The position numbers and the translations under genes are program-made. A stretch of 64,000 nucleotides of DNA from Zanthoxylum bungeanum (taxonomy: Eukaryota > Streptophyta > Magnoliopsida > Sapindales > Rutaceae), in contig SKCR01035550.1 in assembly GCA_019454045.1 (NCBI GenBank), positions 62,001-126,000 on the forward strand, given 5' to 3'. This document shows positions 55,001 to 64,000 of this stretch, piece by piece; position 1 is the stretch's first letter, and every line of letters starts with the position of its first letter. The notes beneath the pieces are model-generated. The model ran no database searches and had not been told where the DNA came from. It saw only the letters and a program-made list of their open reading frames with translations.

Positions 55001-57350
55001 ATGGTATCATTAGCAAGTAAAAGCATGAAAAAGTTTAGGGTTTAAAATTTGGGTAAACTTGATTTTGAGCATGATTAATGAAATTGGATGAATTAGTATG
55101 CTTAAATGTGTTTGAATTGAGGATTGATTGGATCAATTTGTTGAAATTATGTTTGGAACAAATTTCCCAATTTTTTGGTGATGGCCGAATAGGTTGAGCC
55201 CTATAATGTCTTGGGATTTTTGATTTTTGATCATTGGATGTCTTGGAAATCATTCGGGAATGATGATTTAATGTCAATGTGGAATTAATTGTATTGAATT
55301 CGAATCGGACATAAAATCCCCAAATTGCCGAGAGCATAAGAGCATGTGATTGGGTTTGATTTTTTTGTTAATTTGTGTTGGACACTAATTGATGTAGATG
55401 AGCATGATTAATTAGCCTAATTTGTGTTTTGGAAATAATGATTTGGGTGATTAATTATGTAATGCACTTTGATTAATTAAATTGTAAAATTGGATTTTAG
55501 TAATTTAGTTAATTGGGCTAATTTTGGAAATTTGGCTTCAAATGTTGTAAATGGGCTTATTGGGCTTGTTGTACAAAGTTGGGTTTAGGAAAATTGGATT
55601 GGATCCAATTGGGCCCAAAACGCTTCCATAAAGCCCAAATGCGACTTAATGGACCTTTGAAGTTTAATTGGGCCTAATGGGCCAAGATTGATTTCTAGGC
55701 TTATGGGGTAACTCCCGGATTGGATTTTGGTTATTCGGTTTGACCCGAGTTGACCAAAAGTCCACGCCTTAAGAAATTAATTAAAAGCCCATTGGACTTT
55801 AATTAAATTGACGTTGGACGTTAATCGGCCTTTGAGACCCGTAACGATTAAATTTGGAATTTAAGTCGTAAAGGTTTAATAAATAAAGTGTGGTATTTAA
55901 TTTGGAATTAAATAGCGAATTAGAATTTAATGCATATTAAATTGGATTTAATTGTGTAGTTTAATTTAATTCGAGAATATGTACTTTGAGTACTTATTCG
56001 CAAAACGAGTTTGACTCGAGCAAAATCAAATCGTTGTTTGAACATTGGATGATCACTAAATATCAAATTAATTAATTGGATTAGATTGATTGATAACATA
56101 CTTGTGTGAATACATGGTTGCGATGCATGAATAATGTATATCATATGAATATTAGATGGGTGGGGCAATTTTAGAAATTGTTGTAATAAATTTGATTTAT
56201 TAAATTGGACCTGCGTGTCCAGGCTTATTACCTCATCATTATTCTTTGTATTCTCTTCTCACCTATTCCCCTCAATGTAAATGAGGTTTCTTAAGAAGTG
56301 TAGAGTAACGGGTAGAAGAATATTTGTGCTAGCAGGAGAGAGAAAGGGAGAGATTTGATCTAGGATCAATTTTGTAAAGTATCCATCCGCATATCATTAT
56401 TATTTTATTTATACGCGCTTTATTATGTGTTTAGAATGCATGTTTAAGGGTGTATGATGATGAGACCTTAACAAAAAAAGATAATAAATTGGTTGCCAAT
56501 TTGCACGCGAAAAACCCTCAAATAATATTAAGCGTCTTCATTTCCATTGAGTGATTCTCACTCAAGATCCGAGACTGGCATTGTCTTGTTGGCCAAAGTC
56601 AATGCCTTTGTCCGTCGAGGATGTGTTTGAATCACAAGAGCTTTGTTCCAATTTGGTGTCTTGTCCAAGTTGTGGTTTGTTGGCCAAGTCAAGACCATTC
56701 TTGTCTATCGACATTGATTACGAAGCTTTCCATGGTCAATGGGTCGCGCTTAACTGGGATCACTAAGTTTGTTGTGCCAAAGCCAAGGCTAAGTTGATTC
56801 AGAGGAAAAAGGTTAGGTAATACATTGGATGTATTGGCATATATAAGATATATGTTTCAGACTTGGATGTCCCCCTACCGAATCTAGGAATTGGATTGGA
56901 TCCAATCGATCTTAGAGATCTACCTAGTTAATTATCATACAATTTGTTGGCCAAAGTCAAGATTGTGTGATATTTAACGGGATCCTAGCCCACTAGGAAA
57001 CACGGTTTCCCGAGTACTCGACAGAGGGTTAGAGGCTCACCGAAAATAGTGGGAGGAAGAATTGAATTTGCAATATTCGTTTAATTACTTGCCATAGCGC
57101 GCTCAAATCAAATATCAATTCGTCAAATAAATTAAATGTTAGTTGGACTAATATTTAAATGTTGTTTTAATAAATAGTTGGACTATATTCAAACTATTCA
57201 TTTATAGTTGATTTTATAATTGGATTATAGTAATCAATATAATTGATTTTAATCTATTAAATTATAGTTGATTAAATAGTTGGGACTATTGTAATCATTA
57301 TAATAAATAGTACCTAAATCGTTGATTAAATAGTTGGACTATTAGAATCA
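55001..57350 (+). other. Primer-binding site and leader of outer A
   Basis: ATGGTATCATTAGC is a decayed primer-binding site. The leader carries the GTTGGCCAAAGTCAA word at 56588 and 56946 and a one-base-shorter form near 56678. A run of TAGTTGGACTAT / TATAATTGGATTATA repeats lies at 57170-57350. No gene is supported. Confidence 0.78.
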
Positions 57351-60300
57351 AGATAAATTGAAAGCTTGACATTTAAAACATAATCCCGGGGAAAATGTAT
57401 TTAAATGGTTTAATTTTCAAATTGGGAATAAATTTCAGGATGGTCCTGGAAAAACTAATAAGTTACTTTATTTGATAAAATAACATATTAGGCCTAACCC
57501 GGAGTTAAGCAAATAGTAGAGCATAATCTTTGGAAGATTTATGTAATGATAACTTTAGTGCTTAATCCATTGCACTGTCGCATTAGAATCCTTAATTTCT
57601 TAATCAGAACTAAGGATTAGATCCTTAAAGTATGATAAAGAAATTGAAGGATCTTCATAAATCTATACTTAGAATCTTAGAAGTACTAAATTGCAATAAA
57701 TAATTCTTGGAGAATTAATGACTATTCTCAATGAGACAAAGTCAAAATTTGCAATAAGGCAAGTAGCGCAAGGCGCACCTTACTTCGATATTCTAGAAGG
57801 CCAAGGCTTGCCAAAGGCTTCTGGAATATTGAAAGGGGCAAAGGCAAAATCATTATAGTCTTCTGGGAAGATAAAAACATATCCCAAAATGTCTGCCTAA
57901 ATTGTGGCAAACGGGATCGCGGAAGCGTGACTGCCGTTTGGACAAAGCAGACATGAAGGAATTGAAGACGAGCAAGGCTCTGACTTCAAATATGTTTGTC
58001 ATAAATATATTCACTACTAGTATTAAAATTGGATTTTAGATACTTAGTGTGATATAAATATATATATTGATGTCAGAATCTGCTATGAGCAGGATGCTGA
58101 CCTCAATTGAGATTTAATCTGTATTGGAAATGGGATGAAAATCGATGTTTTAACCGTAGATACCTAACTTTAGGAACTACCTCGGGGTGTGTACTTAATT
58201 AGGGAACTGTTATAATGTAACTAGTTTGACTAGAAACATTATCTTTATATCAGTGTTTAAACCGCTGCGGGTGAACCTTTATATTCTAGAACACTAAAGT
58301 GTTTTATTATATAAAGATGATATTGAGATAAGCACATTAGATGTGAATAACAGAATTTATATTTGAATATAAATAAATCTCAAATATATAACATGACAAA
58401 CAAATAGCTCAAACTGATTTGATCAGAAGAAACTAATTGTGGCATTGTTGTCTGGACACAATTAAACAAGACTCGTATATCCACACTTTTGAAGATTGGA
58501 TACTAGGACTGATTTGATCCTATTCAAATCAAGTCTACGAATCTAGTTTATTGGGCAAAATGCCTAAAACACCTTTACTTGGTAAAAGTGTAAATGCCAC
58601 CGATCTGTAAGCCCTAGTTCATAGTGAAGCAAGTGGGCCCATGTCTAGCTAGGCTAGAGGTGGATATGAATATTTCGTGACCTTTACGGATGTGGAATCG
58701 CGTAATGGTTATGTGTTTCTTTTGAAGAACACAAATCTGAAACTTTTAAAGTTTCGACATGAAATAGACAAACAGATCGGCTATAATATTATATCGTCAC
58801 GGTAAGACCGTAATGAAAATACTTAGGCAATAAGTTTCTAATATGCTTGAAAGAGTAAAGTATTCTTTCAAAAGAGGACTCCTCCCGGAACACGTCAAGT
58901 TGACGGTGTGTCCGAACAGGATAAACCAAATTATGTTAGACATGATTAAGGTTAATAATGAGTCGCTCTGAGCTACCATTTCCTTCAACGGATAAGCGTA
59001 AACAGTGCAGAACTTATTTAGAATAAGGTTCCATAAAAATCTGTTTGACAGATTTCATATTAGATATGAACGGGAAAGAAACCGGGTTTCTCATTCCTGA
59101 ATATTTGGGTATGCTTGGCATATGTTTGGATGATACCAAACTAGAACCCAAATTGGATAAATGCCAATTGTAGATTATCCTAGGGATACCATAAGTATTG
59201 TACTTATACAACTCACAAGAGAATAATTAGATTGTTGCTCGCCATGCGGTTTTCCTAAGAGGAATACCGATATGCAGTGGTAAGTTGGAGAATAGTATAA
59301 CTCGATGAAAATCGGAGTAATACTGTTCAATGCACCGAATCTTAAAGGAACATAAATAGTTCATCAAGTATGAAACTATTATCAATAATCTTCGAATACA
59401 CAAGAACCACGTAGGTCGGAGAGAGTCAGAAAACAACCTGGGGTATGGGTTTCTGATCTCACCTCATAAAGATGTCAATCTTTTGAGGTATACCAACTGC
59501 CTACGTATGAGGAAGTGATACAAGGTATCGACTCCCTATTATGGCAAAGTGCCATAAGTCCGAAATGGATTCCATGTATATCAACTATGTTTGGAAACTA
59601 GTTGATGTACCGCAAGGCATTGTGCCTATTGGTACAGTATAAGTCTTCAAGGAAGACATACATGGATGGCAACATACCAACGTATAAAGCTAGGCTTTTA
59701 ACGGAAAGGTATCGTTATCAACATTGTGTTGATTACGATTCAACCTTTTACCTGTTTCCACGGTTAATCCATTTGGATAATGCTTACTAAAACTGCACGT
59801 TTCATTTATGAAATATGGCAGCTGAACGGGAAAATCGCTTTCCTGAAAAGGAAACCTTTTGGAGGATGTTTACAACATCCTGACGGTTTTGTCGTACCAT
59901 AACAAGCAAACAAGGTTTGCAGGTTAATCGATCCATGTTTGGATTTAAGCAAGCATAGATTCTTGGGATTATCGTTTTGATTTAATCATAATGGTTTATG
60001 ATTTAATTCAAAATGAAATGATTCTTGTGTATATAAGGAGGTTAGTGGGAGTGCACTGACAGTGGCTGTCCTATAAAATAATGATAATATGTCATTTCTT
60101 GGAAATGATATTCCCATAATATAATCGTGAAAGCTTGGCTTTCGAGAAAACTCTCCGAGAAATCGTACATTGAAAAATGTATGTGACCTGGTGTCTCATA
60201 CACTTTGAGCATATGGAGTCACAAACATGCCAATCCGAGTGATAGTCACTGGATAGAAGTTAAGAACATACTTAATATCTTAGAAAACTAAGATGTTGTC

Positions 60301-60781
60301 TTAAACTATGGAGAATGAGAACTTGAAGTGACTGGTCTCACTACTGCAAGTTTACTAAACCGGTAAAGACGACTAAAAGTCGCAAACGGTACTATACAGT
60401 TTGAATAACGATATAGTGAGCTGGAAATCTTCCAAGCAAGATACTGTTACCGAATAAACAACAAATGCGGGTTATTGCTGCAGCTGAGGCGGCAATAAAA
60501 TCCTTCTAGGTCGATATTAAATCTAATTATACTAGATATAATTCTGTTAGCAGCTGAGCTAGGCGTCAGCACAGGCTAAAGAATCAATGGTCTCATTAAC
60601 GATCCAGATACATACTTCGAATATTCATCTGATTCGTTCGGATCATACATCGTGGCGATGTGATGATCGTATAAATCGCATCAGACGATAATCATGCAAA
60701 TTCGCTGACGAAAGCATTTCTCAGCAATTTGAGCCAACCGTACATAGTTCGGGTGTAAGACACTCGAGTGACTGGCTATAG
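57351..60781 (+). pseudogene. gag-pol: Collapsed copia gag-pol (outer A)
   Basis: It is collinear with A inner and with copy C. Landmarks are gag start remnant (ACATAATCCCGGGG, 57378), knuckle region (57890-57935), integrase (58440-58990), RT (59500-60150) and RNase H (60400-60520). It shares with A inner the destroyed YVDD block (ATAATGATAATATGTC near 60078), and the CCTTCAACGGATAAG and CTGCTATGAGCAGGAT changes. It keeps a late-RT stretch (60150-60380) that A inner lost, but lacks the same 170 bp as the A2 remnant at 960-990. It is not translatable. Confidence 0.88.
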
Positions 60782-60795
60782 GTCAAGTGGGAGAT
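60782..60795 (+). other. Polypurine tract of outer A
   Basis: GTCAAGTGGGAGAT directly precedes TGTTGGACAATTATG. Confidence 0.86.
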
Positions 60796-61747
60796 TGTTG
60801 GACAATTATGACCCATAGTGTAACTATTTGTACAGATCACGGTGTTGTTGTACAAATTAACTATGTGACAAAGGAGATTGCACTCTTATCATTTGTGATT
60901 TGATCACCTAGATATATAAATGATAGGAGGTCCCTGTGATTTATTCCTGGATTGAGAATGATATGAGACAGTATCAATCCACGAAGGATAAATCATTAAA
61001 CATCCCTAGTCAGAGCATTATCGAGATTGGACATCGATGAATGCGTAAAAGACTAGTATTACATTTGTGCATGTTGTGAGGGCACAACGGCATAGTTCTC
61101 ATATATTTGGGTATAGGATACTCATGCAAGTGTAATAGGAGGTTTTGTTTCACCGATGGTACGGGAAACAGCTTCGCTCTGTATAAGACCCCATCGGAAT
61201 TCCATTGGTAGTATGATTATGTGTCTATGGAAGTCCAAAATCAGGGTAGGTGTATTTGGTCTTAACCTGAGACTTGCACCGCTAATACTTGCGACAATCA
61301 ATATACTTTGGTTGCGGTCGTCCAGGACTTTAACAAGTTCTGTGTTCGCCAATGCTGGGTATATTGAGAATCATAATGTGTTGGGTGTGATGTCAAGACG
61401 AAAGTGTCACTCCAGTCATATGGAGTTGATGATCGTGCAGGGATACAAAACTGGTTCTCTAAATAAGGTTGCAACCGTCGGGATAATATGACTTGGTCAT
61501 GATTATCTGATATTAAAGAGACTAGTTACTCGTAATCCGATATATGTTTCGTACGAGGCAGACACTGTACCAGCCCCAGGCCTCGCATGTGATCATCCGA
61601 TACTGGACAGAAATACGCAATACTATGTATACTACGCCTAATATATATCCTTTATTCCTGTAAGGATATTTCCAGAGAATTGGGTAGGCATGGCGCTTTG
61701 CTAGAGGCCAACCTTGTCTTGTAAATCGGTATAAACGTAGTACGAGG
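60796..61747 (+). mobile_element. Outer A 3' LTR, truncated by a minus-strand insertion
   Basis: It follows the A LTR from TGTTGGACAATTATG to ...ATAAACGTAGTACGAGG, where the minus-strand A3 LTR begins. Its remaining half lies beyond the window. Confidence 0.85.
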
Positions 61748-63933
61748 TGTTGAGTTCCTAATTAGGTCCCAAGAATCATCCAAAACAAGCAAGAAATCGT
61801 ATGAATACATCAAGGAATAATGGCGGAAACATATACTCACAATGATTGGTTTGAGATGAGAAGAACACAAGTCTTTTTCTTCCTCCATCAAGCTCGGTTT
61901 TGGCCATCTTGGAGCTACTGAACTGCACGGTGTTGCTGTGAAAATGTCTTCAAAAATCGCCCATGGTGGTCTCCATTGAAGCTCCAAGCTTTGAGATTCC
62001 ATGCTCACAAACTCACTTCCCTATCACCTTTGTACTCCTCCATGAGTGTGCTAGCACTTAGATCTTGCAACAAGATCCAAAGCTTCTCCATTTGCTCGGT
62101 CAACCAGAAGAAAATGATGAAGAATCGGTCTTGGAGACCTTTTGAGGAGATGAGCAATTTTGGCTCCCAAAATACCAAAAACGTGAACCTCCAAAAACAA
62201 GAAGAGGGAGCACGTGAATGATACAATATTTGCCAAAAAAACCGTGTACTAACATGGGTCCAAGAGAGAGAATGGCTTTTGTATATACATATATTCTTTA
62301 TTCCATTTACCAAGTAAAACGAATAAAATATATATATACAACAACAATTAATTCAAAAGTCAAAAAGGTACAAGTCCTATCAACTTTCAAATATCACTTC
62401 ACACCTTCACTATCACATCAAGTCACTTTATAAAGTGACAACATGTCATATCACATCACTCAAAGTGACAAGTGATTTGACAATTGATGCGACTAGCGAT
62501 TTGACGCTTGATGTGACTTGCGTGCCGCGTTCGAATTCGAAATGCGAATGCGCTCGCAATCACTCTCGGGCTCGGGTTCGCTAATTCCAAATTAACGAAT
62601 TTTCCGTCGCGTCGTAATTAAATGATTACGCCTAGCGAATTCACTATTCACGTCGCTAACGAATTAATTCTAAATTAATTCGTTCGCCCGAATTAGAATC
62701 CAATTTCAATTCCGCGTCGAAATCCAATTTCATAATATATCGAATATATTATTTTTTACCGATTAATTCCAAATTAATCGTTCTCTCTCTTTAAACGATA
62801 TTTTATCACAGATAAAATATCTCCGTAATTAATCCCAGATTAATTTTCTCTCTCATCGAATTAATCCCAGATTAATTAAAGTGCGAGTCATACGTCATCG
62901 GTGAATCTTCAGGAACCGACCCATGAGATCTCCGGATATGTTGGCAGTAAATACGGTCGTCGGACTATCCGAACACGTAAGTACCTCGTACTACGTTTAT
63001 ACCGATTTACAAGACAAGGTTGGCTTCTAGCAAAGCGCCATGCCTACCCAATTCTCCAGAAATATTCTTACAGGAATATATAGATCTGTATCAAGCGTAG
63101 TATACCGTAGTATTGTGTATATCGGCCCAGTATCGGATAGTCACGTACTAGGGCTGGGGCTGGATAAGTGTCTGCCCCGTCCGAAGCACATGTCGGATGT
63201 CTGGTAACTAGTCTCTATAATCAGATATTCATGACCTGGTCATAATATCATGATTGGATGCGCATCATTCAAGAGCACTAGTACCATATCCTGCGTGACA
63301 TCATCTCCACTATGACTGTAGTGATACTTCCGTCTTGACATCACACCCAATACACTACGACTCTCTGATAAACCCAGAAGTGGTGTACGTAGAACCGATT
63401 AAAGCCCTGTACCACCAAGACCAAAGTCTACCGATTATCGTAAGTATTAGCGGTGCAAGTCTCAGGTTAAGACCAAATACACCTACCCTGATGTCGGACT
63501 CCCATAGACACATAGTCATAATACCAATGGGATTCCGAGGGGTCTATCCAGAGCGAAGCTGTTTCCCGTACCATCGGTGAAACACAACCTCCTATCGCAC
63601 TTGCATAAGTATCCAATACTTAAATATATGAGAACTATGCCGTTGTGCCCTCACAACGCGCACAAGTGCAATACTAGCCTATTCCGCATTATCGATGTCC
63701 TGTCTCGATAATACTACGACTAGGGATGTTTAATGATTTATCCTACGTGGACTGATACTGTCTCATATCATTCTCCGTCCAGGAACAAATCATAGGGACC
63801 TCTCATCATTTATATATCTAAGGTGATCTAATCACAAATGATAAGAGTGCAATCTCCTTTGTCACATAGTTAATTTTTACAACAACACCATGATCTGTAC
63901 AAATAGTGACACTATGGGTCATATTATCCAACA
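61748..63933 (-). mobile_element. 3' LTR of a minus-strand copia element, subfamily A3 (2186 bp)
   Basis: On the plus strand it runs from TGTTGAGTTCC to ...TTATCCAACA, followed by the reverse of a polypurine tract, so the element extends to the right. The first 1.3 kb (minus reading) is A-type. The final part (61748-62400) is a promoter/U5 module not seen elsewhere here. GTGAGT (minus) is at 61835-61840, followed by ATATGTTTCCGCC. The inverted-repeat chain is at about 62640-62880, including GATATTTTATC arms with a changed spacer (ACA on the plus strand). Confidence 0.85.
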
Positions 63934-64000
63934 ATCTCCCACTTGGCACATAGCCAGTCACTCGAGTGTCTAACACCCGAACTATGTACGGTTGGCTCAA
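63934..64000 (-). mobile_element. Minus-strand A3 element, polypurine tract and 3' interior
   Basis: ATCTCCCACTTGGC (63934-63947) is the reverse complement of the polypurine tract GCCAAGTGGGAGAT. The rest matches the reverse of 51650-51716 (AACCGTACATAGTTCGGG, CACTCGAGTGACTGGC). The remainder is outside the window. Confidence 0.82.

Noticed and set aside
63818..64000. 60-codon minus-strand open frame at the window edge
   Set aside because: It spans the LTR start, polypurine tract and 3' interior of the minus-strand element; no protein domain.

Overview
This 64 kb window looks like repeat-filled intergenic DNA from a flowering plant, most likely a eudicot. I found no host protein gene, tRNA or rRNA. 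Nearly all of it is Ty1/copia LTR retrotransposons, LTR remnants that look like Ty3/gypsy, and three short non-autonomous hAT-type DNA transposons. The primer-binding sites resemble the 3' end of plant initiator tRNA-Met (TGGTATCAGAGC). All boundaries below come from termini and target-site duplications (TSDs) read by eye; no alignment or database search was run.

Families. (1) The 'A/C group' is a copia group with unusually long LTRs of about 1.9-2.2 kb, a leader of about 2.2-2.7 kb between primer-binding site and gag, and pol in integrase-RT-RNase H order. Copy C (17156-26939, TSD GTTCG) has nearly readable gag-pol. Subfamilies A1, A2 and A3 share its LTR architecture, but the A1/A2 interiors seen here carry a collapsed gag-pol. 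(2) 'B' is a second copia group with LTRs of about 1.8-2.1 kb (copies B1, B2, B3). (3) Several minus-strand LTRs with gypsy-like termini (TGTAAC...) occur, two of them solo LTRs with TSDs.

Layout, left to right. 1-3626: an A1 LTR sitting in the 3' end of an A2 element, which itself interrupts B1. 3627-13887: B1, interrupted by a minus-strand A2 solo LTR, a hAT-type element, and (in its 3' LTR) a 2.55 kb gypsy-like solo LTR. 13888-17155: gypsy-like LTR remnants with two more hAT-type elements. 17156-26939: copy C. 26940-28815: gypsy-like remnants and an A-rich stretch. 28816-43099: B3, with B2 (29161-38221) inserted in its 5' LTR. 43100-61747: an A element (outer) inside B3, carrying a complete second A element (inner, 43905-53766, TSD GGCCT) in its 5' LTR. 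61748-64000: a minus-strand A3 element starting inside the outer element's 3' LTR and running off the window.

How the parts relate. Copy C is a plausible relative of the protein donor for the pol-dead A copies, because termini, leader repeats and polypurine tracts match. The most unusual signal is a chain of short inverted repeats, nearly all with a 3-nt spacer, in every A/C LTR. Arm sequences differ between subfamilies in ways that keep the arms complementary. The same pattern recurs just upstream of gag and, independently, in the B LTRs. A conserved GT(A/G)AGT in U5 paired with a pyrimidine-rich AG before gag suggests that the long leader may be an intron of a gag mRNA.
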